In this document: piece by piece, positions 16,501-24,188 of the stretch
Numbering within the stretch: the stretch's first letter is position 1
Layout: every line of letters begins with the position of its first letter
Origin: an uncultured Limnohabitans sp.
GTDB taxonomy: Bacteria > Pseudomonadota > Gammaproteobacteria > Burkholderiales > Burkholderiaceae_C
Assembly: GCA_937928195.1 (NCBI GenBank)
Contig: CALEYZ010000183.1
Coordinates: 1 to 24,567, forward strand
Direction of reading: 5' to 3'
Length of the DNA stretch: 24,567 nucleotides
Notes under the pieces: model-generated
Told to the model about the DNA's origin: nothing
The model's input: only the letters and a program-made list of their open reading frames with translations
The model's database searches: none
Translations under genes and position numbers: made by a program

Positions 16501-16539
16501 GATTGCCTGCAAGGGCATTCCTACATAGAAAGCGACTGC

Positions 16540-17745
16540 ATGTTGTTAATCGACTCGGCTGTATTTGATGCACTGATCAACTGGATGGCCAATGGACTTT
16601 TGAACCTTTCCGGATGGCAGGTGTTCTTTGTGATTTTGGGTCTCACCCACGTCACCATTGCCAGTGTCACCATCTTCTTGCATCGCCATCAAGCCCACAG
16701 AGCCTTGGATTTGCACCCCGCTGTGTCGCATTTTTTCCGTTTCTGGCTGTGGATGACCACGGGCCAAGTCACCAAAGAGTGGGCCGCCATTCACCGTAAA
16801 CACCACGCCAAGTGCGAGCAAGCCGAAGACCCACACAGCCCCCATGTCCATGGCATCAAAACTGTGTTGTTGACGGGCGCTGAGTTGTATCGCAAAGAAT
16901 CTAAAAACAAAGAAACGCTCAGCCGTTATGGTCACGGTACCCCCGATGACTGGATGGAGCGCAATGTTTATTCGCGTTTCTCGTGGCAAGGCGTGGCGCT
17001 GATGTTGATCGTCGATGTGGCTTTGTTCGGCGCGTTGGGACTCACCGTCTGGGCTGTGCAAATGGCTTGGATTCCCGTCACGGCAGCCGGCATCATCAAT
17101 GGTGCTGCGCATTACTGGGGTTACCGCAATTTTGAAGCGCACGACGCCAGCACCAATATTTCGCCATGGGGCATCCTCATTGGCGGTGAAGAGTTGCACA
17201 ACAACCATCACACGTATCCCACGTCTGCCAAGTTGTCGGTCAAGCCGTACGAGTTCGATTTAGGTTGGGCTTACATCTGCATCTTGCAGTTCTTCGGCTT
17301 GGCCACTGTGAAGAAAACGCCGCCTGTCTTGGCTTATGGCGAAGTTCGCCCTGTGGCCGATGAAAAAACATTGGAAGCCCTTATCACCAACCGCTATGAA
17401 GTGATGGCGGGTTACGCTCGTCAAATGCGCAGCGTGTTCCGTCAAGAAGTGGCCAACGCCAAATTGGACGCCAGTGTTTTGAAAATTGCATCACGCTGGA
17501 TTCACCGCGATGGCGACAAAGTGCCGGCAGATGCGCAAGCGACCTTGATTGCCACCCGTGCGGCTTACCCCGTGTTGGACAAGATGTTGGCCATGCGTGA
17601 AGAGTTGCGCCAAATCTGGCTCAACACCTCTCACAACCGCGAGCAGCTGGCCCTTGACCTGCAAGCCTGGTGCAAACGCGCCGAAGAGAGTGGCATTGCA
17701 GCCTTGCGCGATTTCTCGACTCAACTGCGCGCCGTTCGCGCTTAA
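16540..17745 (+). CDS. Membrane fatty-acid (acyl-CoA) delta-9-type desaturase
   Basis: Di-iron membrane desaturase that inserts a cis double bond into fatty acyl chains, adjusting membrane fluidity. The 401 residues contain the three histidine boxes: HRHQAH (48-53), HRKHH (85-89) and HNNHH (220-224), plus HYWGYRNF, typical of bacterial stearoyl-CoA-type enzymes. Hydrophobic segments near 20-45, 60-80, 150-170 and 175-195 fit the family. The C-terminal ~120 residues after the last box are a hydrophilic, helical, charged extension (from about 280) found in proteobacterial members. It is a single-gene unit with an AT-rich upstream region; its 3' flank holds a large palindrome and then a bidirectional terminator. 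Confidence 0.93.
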   Translation: MLLIDSAVFDALINWMANGLLNLSGWQVFFVILGLTHVTIASVTIFLHRHQAHRALDLHPAVSHFFRFWLWMTTGQVTKEWAAIHRKHHAKCEQAEDPHSPHVHGIKTVLLTGAELYRKESKNKETLSRYGHGTPDDWMERNVYSRFSWQGVALMLIVDVALFGALGLTVWAVQMAWIPVTAAGIINGAAHYWGYRNFEAHDASTNISPWGILIGGEELHNNHHTYPTSAKLSVKPYEFDLGWAYICILQFFGLATVKKTPPVLAYGEVRPVADEKTLEALITNRYEVMAGYARQMRSVFRQEVANAKLDASVLKIASRWIHRDGDKVPADAQATLIATRAAYPVLDKMLAMREELRQIWLNTSHNREQLALDLQAWCKRAEESGIAALRDFSTQLRAVRA

Positions 17746-17762
17746 TCGTTTGGTGCGGCCAA

Positions 17763-17814
17763 TTTAAATGGGGTCAGATCAACATTAATTAATGTTGATC
17801 TGACCCCATTTAAA
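17763..17814. repeat. Perfect 52-base palindrome without spacer
   Basis: Every base from 17763 to 17788 is complementary to its mirror position from 17814 back to 17789: arms of 26 bases with no loop and no mismatch. Each arm carries AAATGGGGTCAGATC and the centre is TTAATTAA. It starts 18 bases after the desaturase stop and is distinct from the terminator that follows. I recall GGGGTCAGA-type termini flanking REP-associated (Y1/IS200-like) transposase genes in beta- and gammaproteobacteria, so this may be two element ends fused back to back or a small non-autonomous element. That link is from memory, not a search. Confidence 0.97.
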
Positions 17815-17827
17815 GTAACCCAGGCGC

Positions 17828-17857
17828 AAAAAAGCCCGCATCAGCGGGCTTTTCTTT
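17828..17857. terminator. Bidirectional terminator between the desaturase gene and rpmG
   Basis: AAAGCCCGC (17831-17839) pairs with GCGGGCTTT (17844-17852) around the loop ATCA, flanked by A residues on the left and T residues on the right. It serves the desaturase transcript on plus and rpmB-rpmG on minus. Confidence 0.9.
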
Positions 17858-17871
17858 GGGATCAATCTGAA

Positions 17872-18042
17872 TTACTTCAGTTTGATTTCCTTGTACTCAA
17901 CGTGCTTGCGAGCTTTTGGGTCGAACTTCATGATCGACATTTTCTCGGGCATTGTTTTCTTGTTTTTGCTGGTCGTGTAGAAGTGACCAGTACCAGCTGT
18001 AGATTCCAGCTTGATTTTTTCGCGTCCGCCTTTGCTTGCCAT
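17872..18042 (-). CDS. rpmG: 50S ribosomal protein L33
   Basis: Component of the large ribosomal subunit. Reading the minus strand from the ATG at 18042 gives 56 residues: MASKGGREKIKLES at the start, then HFYTTSKNKK, and KARKHVEYKEIKLK at the end, the standard proteobacterial L33. There is no cysteine, so it is the zinc-independent form. AGGAGC (18049-18054 on the complement) is a strong ribosome-binding site. It follows rpmB by 20 bases, the usual rpmB-rpmG operon, and is closed by the bidirectional terminator. Confidence 0.97.
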   Translation of the reverse strand: MASKGGREKIKLESTAGTGHFYTTSKNKKTMPEKMSIMKFDPKARKHVEYKEIKLK

Positions 18043-18062
18043 GATGGTGCTCCTGTTAGGGT

Positions 18063-18296
18063 TTAGGCTTGACCGCGTTCACGCAGGTCTGCGAGAACGG
18101 CATCAATGCCATTTTTGTCGATCAGGCGCAAAGCGGCGCTGGAAACGCGCAGGCGCACCCAACGGTTTTCGCTCTCGACCCAGAAACGACGGTATTGCAG
18201 GTTCGGCAGGAACCGGCGCTTGGTTTTGTTGTTGGCGTGGGAAACATTGTTTCCGACCATTGGGCCTTTGCCCGTTACGTCGCAGACGCGTGCCAT
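18063..18296 (-). CDS. rpmB: 50S ribosomal protein L28
   Basis: Large-subunit ribosomal protein, 77 residues, beginning MARVCDVTGKGPMVGNNVSHANNKTKRRFLPNL, shown here only as a landmark by its first MARVCDVTGKGP and its NNKTKRRF block. Only one cysteine is present, so it is the form without a zinc ribbon. GGAG lies about 8 bases before the ATG. It is the first gene of rpmB-rpmG and has an unusually long leader of about 190 bases from the likely promoter. Confidence 0.97.
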   Translation of the reverse strand: MARVCDVTGKGPMVGNNVSHANNKTKRRFLPNLQYRRFWVESENRWVRLRVSSAALRLIDKNGIDAVLADLRERGQA

Positions 18297-18478
18297 GTGG
18301 ACACTCCGATACTTTGATAAACAGCTGGTGCCTGATGAGCTTTACGGGTGCAATCAACAGAGGATCAACTGAAGAACAATTGATTGCTAGTAAAACTTAA
18401 GGCGCTCCAGCCTCACCTCGCCAGAAGGGTGGCGGTAACCCATTTTGTAAAGCCCCCATGTTGGGGTACTCAGCAAAG
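18297..18478 (-). promoter_or_regulatory. Long structured 5' leader of rpmB-rpmG with a possible 20-residue upstream ORF
   Basis: Between the predicted transcription start and rpmB lie about 180 bases without a recognised gene. Two hairpins are visible: CCCC/GGGG with a 5-base loop (18454-18466) and CGCCA/TGGCG with a 6-base loop (18419-18434). A mini-ORF starts at an ATG in the first hairpin loop (18459) and stops at 18397: MGALQNGLPPPFWRGEAGAP, containing a Pro-Pro-Pro. No strong Shine-Dalgarno precedes it. This could be an autoregulatory ribosomal-protein leader or a simple untranslated region; the sequence alone does not decide. Confidence 0.35.
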
Positions 18479-18484
18479 CCTTGG

Positions 18485-18514
18485 ATTATAGCCAGCTTTT
18501 TGGGGGCTGGCCAA
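18485..18514 (-). promoter_or_regulatory. Sigma-70 promoter of rpmB-rpmG
   Basis: On the minus strand, -35 TTGGCC (18514-18509), an 18-base spacer and a perfect -10 TATAAT (18490-18485). It is 23 bases past the trxB stop, so rpmB-rpmG has its own promoter rather than relying on trxB read-through. GCCAGC/GCTGGC in the spacer region (18491-18511) form a small inverted repeat overlapping the promoter. Confidence 0.75.
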
Positions 18515-18537
18515 GTCCAAAATGGCGAAAAATGGGC

Positions 18538-19503
18538 TTAAGCCCCTTCTTGTTCCAAAAAGCGCTGTGCATCCAAAGCCGCCATGCAGCCGGTGCCGGC
18601 GCTGGTGATGGCTTGGCGGTAGACGTGGTCTTGCACGTCGCCAGCCGCAAACACGCCCGGCACGCTGGTCATGGTGGCAAAGCCTTTCAGGCCACCTTGG
18701 GTCACGATGTAGCCGTTGTCCAGGGTTAGCTGGCCCTGGAAAATTTCGGTGTTGGGGGCGTGGCCAATGGCGATAAAGCAGCCTTTGAGTTCCAAATCTT
18801 GCAAAGCGCCGTCTTTGGTGGACTTCAAGCGCACGCCGGTCACGCCGGTGTCGTCGCCCAAAACTTTTTCCAAGGTTTGGAAGGTTTGCAACACAATCTT
18901 GCCCGCCGCTACTTTGTCCATCAGTTTGTCGACCAAGATGGGTTCGGCTTTGAACTTGTCGCGGCGGTGAATGAGGTACACCTTGCTGGCAATGTTAGAC
19001 AGGTACAAAGCCTCTTCTACAGCCGTGTTGCCGCCACCCACCACGCAGCAAACTTGTTCGCGGTAGAAGAAACCGTCGCAAGTGGCGCAGCCCGACACAC
19101 CGCGGCCCATGAAGGCGGTTTCAGAGTCGAGGCCTAAATACTTTGCAGATGCGCCTGTGGCAATGATGAGCGAGTCGCAGGTGTAAACACCGCTGTCACC
19201 TGTCAATGTGAAGGGGCGTTTGCTGAAGTCGACCTTGTTGATGTGGTCAAACACAATTTGCGTGTTGAAGCGTTCGGCATGCTCCAAAAAGCGTTGCATC
19301 AGATCGGGTCCTTGGACACCGTGCACGTCGGCTGGCCAGTTGTCGACCTCGGTAGTGGTCATCAGTTGGCCGCCTTGGGCAATGCCGGTAATCAGCAATG
19401 GTTTCAGGTTGGCGCGGGCGGCGTAGACGGCAGCGGTGTAGCCGGCGGGGCCAGAACCCAGGATCAAAACCTGGGCGTGTTGTGTGGGAAGTGTGTTGGA
19501 CAT
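18538..19503 (-). CDS. trxB: Thioredoxin reductase
   Basis: FAD-containing NADPH:thioredoxin-disulfide reductase that keeps thioredoxin reduced in the cytoplasm. The 321 residues match the low-molecular-weight bacterial type. FAD-binding GSGPAGYTAAVYAAR is near the N terminus, the redox-active pair is Cys139-Ala-Thr-Cys142, the NADPH motif GGGNTAVEEAL follows, and GVFAAGDVQD lies near the C terminus. The ATG at 19503 has AGGA about 9 bases upstream, and TACAAT on the minus strand (19549-19544) is a plausible -10. It is divergent from ftsK; trxB near ftsK-lolA-rarA is also the arrangement in E. coli. Confidence 0.97.
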   Translation of the reverse strand: MSNTLPTQHAQVLILGSGPAGYTAAVYAARANLKPLLITGIAQGGQLMTTTEVDNWPADVHGVQGPDLMQRFLEHAERFNTQIVFDHINKVDFSKRPFTLTGDSGVYTCDSLIIATGASAKYLGLDSETAFMGRGVSGCATCDGFFYREQVCCVVGGGNTAVEEALYLSNIASKVYLIHRRDKFKAEPILVDKLMDKVAAGKIVLQTFQTLEKVLGDDTGVTGVRLKSTKDGALQDLELKGCFIAIGHAPNTEIFQGQLTLDNGYIVTQGGLKGFATMTSVPGVFAAGDVQDHVYRQAITSAGTGCMAALDAQRFLEQEGA

Positions 19504-19607
19504 GATGAGAATCCTGCTGAATTCGGGAAAACGCTAAAACCACATTGTAAGAAGCTTGGCAAACACCTGTTTGACAAGGTCTATCGGGTAAGCTTGAGGG
19601 TTAAACC

Positions 19608-22037
19608 ATGACATATTCACTCCGTACCCTTACCAACGCTGCTGGCACTCCAGAAAACGATTCCTCGACCGGGTTGTCTGAGAGCGGTGGACTGATGCGT
19701 TTCACCCAAGAAATCGTCCTGTTTCTGGGCGCCGCCTTGCTTTTGGTGTTGGCTTTTGCCATGTTCAGCTTCAGTCCCAAAGATCCGTCTTGGTCGGGCT
19801 CTGGTTTGGGTGGGCCAGTGGTGAATTGGATGGGATTGGTCGGATCCTGGTTGGCCGATGGCATGTATTTTTGCTTTGGTTATTCAGCATGGTGGTTGGT
19901 GGTGCTGTTGGGTCGTGTGTGGTTAAACGCTTGGGCTGAATGGCTGCGAGGTGATGAAACTGCGCTGACATCGCCATCGGCAGAAGACGAAAAAAATTGG
20001 AAAACACGCTTGGTGTTTTGGGTTGGCTTATGTGTTCTGATGTCCGCCAGCAGTGCGTTGGAGTGGGCACGTCTGACACGTTGGGATGCCATGCTGCCCG
20101 GCACCAGTGGTGGTGCCTTGGGTTATGCCGTGGGGCATTTTTCGCTCAAGTGGCTGGGTTTTAACGGCTCCACTTTGATCGAAGTCGCATGTGTGGCTTT
20201 GGGCATGGGATGGGCCTTTGGATTTTCTTGGGGTCAAGTGTGTGAAAACTTGGGCGCCAAACTCGACGGCTTGATGCAGTCGCGTCAAGTCAAACGCGAA
20301 ATGGAAGAAGACCTGGCCATGGGGCAGCAAGCCTTGCGTGAACGCGAGCAACTGCAAGCGAAGTTGCCCGTTGAGCCGCAGTTGCATCCTTTTGAAAATG
20401 AGTTTGAAGAGAAGCCGTTGTTTGCAGCGGCGGGTGTCGCAGCACCTGTGTTTGCAGAGCCTGTAGCACCCATGGTCATTGAGGCACCTGTCGTGGATGT
20501 GCCACGCAGTGAGCGGGTGGTCAAAGAGCGTCAGAAGCCTTTGTTCAACGAATTGCCAGACAGTAAATTGCCTCAAGTGGACTTGCTGGACAGCCTCACG
20601 CAACGCCAAGAAGGCGTGGCCCCAGAAACGCTGGAGATGACCAGCCGCATGATTGAAAAACGCCTGAAAGATTTTGGTGTGGAAGTGCGTGTGGTGGCGG
20701 CAGCGCCAGGCCCTGTGATCACGCGCTACGAGATTGAACCCGCCACAGGTGTGAAGGGTTCGCAAGTGGTCAACCTGGCCAAAGATTTGGCCCGATCACT
20801 CAGCCTCATTTCGATTCGGGTGGTTGAAACCATTCCTGGCAAAAACTACATGGCCTTGGAATTGCCCAATGCCAAACGTCAGTCCATCAAGCTCAGCGAA
20901 ATTTTGGGCTCGCAGGTCTACAACGAAGCCAAGTCCATGCTCACGATTGGCCTGGGCAAAGACATCGTGGGCAACCCGGTGGTGGCCGACCTGGCCAAGA
21001 TGCCGCACGTGCTGGTGGCCGGTACCACCGGCTCGGGCAAGTCGGTGGGCATCAACGCCATGATCCTGTCGCTGCTCTACAAGGCCGAAGCGCGCGATGT
21101 GCGCCTGCTGATGATCGACCCCAAGATGCTGGAGATGTCGGTCTACGAGGGCATTCCGCACCTGCTGGCGCCGGTGGTCACCGACATGAAGCAGGCCGCG
21201 CACGGCCTGAACTGGTGTGTGGCCGAAATGGAAAAGCGCTACAAGCTCATGAGCAAACTGGGCGTGCGCAACCTGGCCGGCTACAACACCAAGATCGACG
21301 AAGCCACGGCGCGCGAGGAGTTCATCTACAACCCCTTCAGCCTCACGCCCGAAGACCCCGAACCGCTCAAGCGGCTGCCGCACATCGTGGTGGTCATCGA
21401 CGAGCTGGCCGACCTGATGATGGTGGTGGGCAAAAAGATCGAAGAGCTGATCGCGCGCCTGGCACAAAAAGCGCGCGCGGCTGGCATCCACCTGATCTTG
21501 GCCACCCAGCGCCCCAGCGTGGACGTCATCACCGGCCTGATCAAGGCCAACATCCCCACCCGCATCGCCTTCCAGGTCTCGAGCAAGATCGACAGTCGCA
21601 CCATCCTCGACCAGATGGGCGCCGAAGCGCTGCTGGGCATGGGTGACATGCTGTACATGCCCTCGGGCACGGGCTTTCCGATCCGCGTACACGGCGCTTT
21701 TGTGAGCGACGAAGAGGTGCACCGCGTGGTCCAGTACCTCAAGGCGCAAGGCGAGCCCGACTACATCGAGGGCGTGCTCGAAGGTGGCACGGTGGAGGGC
21801 GAGGACGGACCGCTCGGCGAGGGCGAGGGCGGCGGTGAAAAAGATCCGATGTACGACCAGGCCGTCGAGGTCGTTCTCAAGCACCGCAAGGCCAGCATTT
21901 CGCTGGTACAGCGCCACCTCAAGATCGGCTACAACCGCGCCGCGCGCTTGGTTGAGGACATGGAAAACGCGGGCCTGGTCAGCGCCATGAGCGGCAGCGG
22001 TCAGCGCGAAATCTTGGTGCCCGCGCGCGCTGAATGA
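19608..22037 (+). CDS. ftsK: DNA translocase FtsK
   Basis: Septum-anchored, hexameric ATPase that pumps DNA toward dif and activates XerCD for chromosome dimer resolution. The 809 residues comprise an N-terminal membrane domain (hydrophobic segments near 32-55, 70-100, 125-150 and 165-210), a short charged linker (about 220-330), and the motor with Walker A GTTGSGKS (472-479) and Walker B VVVIDE ending at Asp598-Glu599. A winged-helix gamma domain follows (about 745-809) that reads KOPS sites. The linker is much shorter than in E. coli FtsK (1329 residues), the usual form in this group. GAGGG precedes the ATG. Codon use changes abruptly near base 20,910-20,960 (residues ~434-452): leucine TTG:CTG is 28:16 before and 3:25 after. 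The stop overlaps the lolA start (ATGA). Confidence 0.97.
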   Translation: MTYSLRTLTNAAGTPENDSSTGLSESGGLMRFTQEIVLFLGAALLLVLAFAMFSFSPKDPSWSGSGLGGPVVNWMGLVGSWLADGMYFCFGYSAWWLVVLLGRVWLNAWAEWLRGDETALTSPSAEDEKNWKTRLVFWVGLCVLMSASSALEWARLTRWDAMLPGTSGGALGYAVGHFSLKWLGFNGSTLIEVACVALGMGWAFGFSWGQVCENLGAKLDGLMQSRQVKREMEEDLAMGQQALREREQLQAKLPVEPQLHPFENEFEEKPLFAAAGVAAPVFAEPVAPMVIEAPVVDVPRSERVVKERQKPLFNELPDSKLPQVDLLDSLTQRQEGVAPETLEMTSRMIEKRLKDFGVEVRVVAAAPGPVITRYEIEPATGVKGSQVVNLAKDLARSLSLISIRVVETIPGKNYMALELPNAKRQSIKLSEILGSQVYNEAKSMLTIGLGKDIVGNPVVADLAKMPHVLVAGTTGSGKSVGINAMILSLLYKAEARDVRLLMIDPKMLEMSVYEGIPHLLAPVVTDMKQAAHGLNWCVAEMEKRYKLMSKLGVRNLAGYNTKIDEATAREEFIYNPFSLTPEDPEPLKRLPHIVVVIDELADLMMVVGKKIEELIARLAQKARAAGIHLILATQRPSVDVITGLIKANIPTRIAFQVSSKIDSRTILDQMGAEALLGMGDMLYMPSGTGFPIRVHGAFVSDEEVHRVVQYLKAQGEPDYIEGVLEGGTVEGEDGPLGEGEGGGEKDPMYDQAVEVVLKHRKASISLVQRHLKIGYNRAARLVEDMENAGLVSAMSGSGQREILVPARAE

Positions 22038-22705
22038 GGCCCCAGATGCCCACGCGCCGACACTGTGTGCTCGCGGCCCTCGCGTCAGCGGCTCCTTGGC
22101 CCGCGCTGGCGCAGGCCGACGGCCTGGCCTTGCTGGGGCAGTTCTTGCAAACCACGCGTGGCGGCCGCGCGCAATTCACCCAGCAGGTCAGCCTGCCGGC
22201 CAAGGCCGGGCAAAGCGCGCGCCAGCGCCAGTCCTCGGGCACGCTGGAGTTCCAGCGGCCGGGGCGTTTTCGCTTTGCCTACAAAAAACCTTTTGAGCAG
22301 ACCCTGGTGGCCGATGGCCAGACCCTGTGGCTCTACGACCCGGACCTGCAGCAGGTGACAGCGCGCGCGCAAGCCCAGGTGCTGGGCAGCACGCCGCTGG
22401 CGCTCATCATCGCGGCCACCGATGTCGGGGGCTTGCAAAAAGACTTTGCCCTGCAAGCCCAGCCCGCGCGCGACGGTCTGCAGTGGGTGCGCGCCACACC
22501 GCGCCAGGGCGAGGGCCAAATGCAGCAGGCCCTGGTCGGTTTGCGCAGCGGCGAACGCGGCCCCGAGCTGGTGGTGCTCGACGTGCTCGATGCGCTGGGC
22601 CAGCGCTCGCTGCTGCAGTTCAGTGGCTTTGAAGCCAACCCCAGCTTCAAAGCCGACGCGTTTGTGTTCCACCCGCCGTCCGGCGTGGACGTGATCCGAC
22701 CCTGA
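22034..22705 (+). CDS. lolA: Outer-membrane lipoprotein carrier protein LolA
   Basis: Periplasmic chaperone that takes lipoproteins from the LolCDE complex to LolB at the outer membrane. The 223 residues start with a signal peptide (basic RR, hydrophobic ALASAAPWPALA, cleavage after about residue 26). The mature part has the LolA pattern: a FTQQV strand, SGTLEFQRPGRFRFAYKKPFEQTLVADG-type central block, and LWLYDPDLQQVT. The ATG at 22034 overlaps the ftsK TGA by four bases; a second ATG at 22046 is possible. The position between ftsK and rarA is conserved in beta- and gammaproteobacteria. The gene is GC-rich and CTG-dominated, like the second half of ftsK. Confidence 0.93.
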   Translation: MRPQMPTRRHCVLAALASAAPWPALAQADGLALLGQFLQTTRGGRAQFTQQVSLPAKAGQSARQRQSSGTLEFQRPGRFRFAYKKPFEQTLVADGQTLWLYDPDLQQVTARAQAQVLGSTPLALIIAATDVGGLQKDFALQAQPARDGLQWVRATPRQGEGQMQQALVGLRSGERGPELVVLDVLDALGQRSLLQFSGFEANPSFKADAFVFHPPSGVDVIRP

Positions 22706-22715
22706 GGCGCTGTCG

Positions 22716-24008
22716 GTGGCGTCCGTGCACACCCCTTTGGCCGAGCGCCTGCGCCCACGCACGCTGGGCGAGGTGATTGGGCAGCAGCACATCCTGGGCG
22801 AGGGCATGGCGCTGCGCCTGGCTTTCGAGTCGGGGCAGCCGCACAGCTGCATTCTGTGGGGCCCGCCCGGGGTCGGCAAGACCACCATTGCGCGCCTGAT
22901 GGCGCAGGCCTTCGATGCGCAGTTCATCAGCATCAGCGCGGTGCTGGGCGGCGTCAAAGACATCCGCGAGGCGGTCGGGTTGGCCGAGGCCGCGCGTGAC
23001 GGATTGCAGGCGCAACGCACCATCGTGTTTGTCGATGAAGTGCACCGCTTCAACAAAAGCCAGCAAGACGCTTTTTTGCCACATGTCGAAAGCGGGCTGT
23101 TCACCTTCATTGGTGCGACCACCGAGAACCCTTCTTTTGAAGTCAACTCTGCCTTGCTCTCGCGCGCTGCGGTGTACGTGCTGCAGGCCCTGGGCGAGGC
23201 GGACCTGCAGCAGATCGTGGGCCGCGCGCAGGCGCTCGGCGCGGTGCCTGCGCTCGAGCCCGAGGCCTTGAAGCGCTTGTTGGCCTATGCGGACGGCGAC
23301 GCGCGGCGCCTGCTCAACACGCTCGAGACCCTGGCCATGGCTGCGCAGCGCGAGCAACGTGAGTTGGTTGATGACGCCTGGCTGCTCAAGGTGCTGGGTG
23401 AGCGCATGCGGCGCTACGACAAAGGCGGCGAGCAGTTCTACGACACCATCAGCGCGCTGCACAAATCGGTGCGCGGCTCCGACCCCAATGCCGCGCTGTA
23501 CTGGCTGGTGCGCATGCTCGATGGCGGCGTGGACCCGCGCTACATCACCCGCCGCCTGATCCGCATGGCGGCCGAAGACATTGGCCTGGCCGACCCGCGC
23601 GCGTTGCGCCTGGCCCTTGACGCGGCCGAGGTGTACGAGCGCCTGGGCAGCCCCGAGGGCGAACTGGCCCTGGCCGAATGCGTGGTCTACCTGGCGGTGG
23701 CGGCCAAGTCGAACGCGGTCTACAAGGCCTTCAACGAGGCCAAGGCCTTCGTCAAGCAAGACGGCACGCGGCCCGTGCCACTGCACCTGCGCAACGCACC
23801 CACCCAGCTCATGCGCCAACTCGACTATGGCAAGGGCTACCGTTACGCGCACGACGAGGAGGACGGCTTTGCGGCCGGCGAGCGCTACCTGCCCGAGGGC
23901 ATGGCCGAGCCCGATTTCTACCGCCCGGTGCCGCGCGGATTAGAAATAAAGATTGCTCAAAAGCTGCAGGAATTGCGAGAAAAAAACCAAATTCAGGGAA
24001 ACTCCTGA
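22716..24008 (+). CDS. rarA: Replication-associated recombination protein A (RarA/MgsA), AAA ATPase
   Basis: Clamp-loader-like AAA+ ATPase acting at stalled replication forks. The 430 residues match the family. Walker A is GPPGVGKTT (49-57), Walker B VFVDEVHRF (Asp107-Glu108), and sensor 1 GATTENPS (133-140). SRAAVYVL follows, and the C-terminal tetramerisation domain includes KSVRGSDPNAALYWL and a FYRPVPRGLEIKI ending. The start is a GTG at 22716, 10 bases after lolA, within a tight ftsK-lolA-rarA operon. The last ~23 codons (from 23937) use TTA, ATA, AAA and GAA, unlike the very GC-rich body of the gene. Confidence 0.95.
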   Translation: MASVHTPLAERLRPRTLGEVIGQQHILGEGMALRLAFESGQPHSCILWGPPGVGKTTIARLMAQAFDAQFISISAVLGGVKDIREAVGLAEAARDGLQAQRTIVFVDEVHRFNKSQQDAFLPHVESGLFTFIGATTENPSFEVNSALLSRAAVYVLQALGEADLQQIVGRAQALGAVPALEPEALKRLLAYADGDARRLLNTLETLAMAAQREQRELVDDAWLLKVLGERMRRYDKGGEQFYDTISALHKSVRGSDPNAALYWLVRMLDGGVDPRYITRRLIRMAAEDIGLADPRALRLALDAAEVYERLGSPEGELALAECVVYLAVAAKSNAVYKAFNEAKAFVKQDGTRPVPLHLRNAPTQLMRQLDYGKGYRYAHDEEDGFAAGERYLPEGMAEPDFYRPVPRGLEIKIAQKLQELREKNQIQGNS

Positions 24009-24058
24009 TCCATGTGAATACTTTGGTAGATCGCCACTTCAATACAATCCGCGCACCG

Positions 24059-24089
24059 ACCCGCCCTGAAGCACTCTGGCGGGTTTTTT
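24059..24089 (+). terminator. Terminator after the ftsK-lolA-rarA operon
   Basis: ACCCGCC (24059-24065) pairs with GGCGGGT (24078-24084) across a 12-base loop and is followed by a T run to 24089. It stands 51 bases after the rarA stop. Confidence 0.85.
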
Positions 24090-24152
24090 GCTAACTGGAC
24101 GTGCTGGATAGCTGCAGACCCCACAAGGCGCTGCAGGACGGTGCATGACACT

Positions 24153-24173
24153 GGGTCAGGCATGAGCTGACCC
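24153..24173. repeat. Inverted repeat upstream of livH
   Basis: GGGTCAG (24153-24159) and CTGACCC (24167-24173) form a perfect 7-bp stem with a 7-base loop, 15 bases before the livH start and just upstream of its ribosome-binding site. No T run follows, so it is not a terminator; it could be an operator or an mRNA hairpin. Confidence 0.5.
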
Positions 24174-24188
24174 GATTGGAGAAACGGT

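Noticed and set aside
19556..19590. A TTGACA-like -35 element before ftsK
   Set aside because: TTGACA is present near 19,571 but no acceptable -10 follows at the right distance.
20796..21917. A 373-codon open frame on the minus strand inside ftsK
   Set aside because: It is the shadow of a GC-rich gene: the composition is His/Val/Asp/Gln-rich, no domain is recognisable, and the plus-strand FtsK motifs are intact throughout.
22647..23852. A 401-codon minus-strand open frame opposite rarA, and the 353-codon frame opposite lolA (22085-23146)
   Set aside because: Low-complexity shadow translations of GC-rich coding DNA; the plus-strand genes have full catalytic motifs.
24153..24173. Relation between the livH hairpin and the 52-base palindrome, since both contain GGGTCAG
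   Set aside because: Only 7 bases are shared and the surroundings differ; a chance match is the simpler reading.
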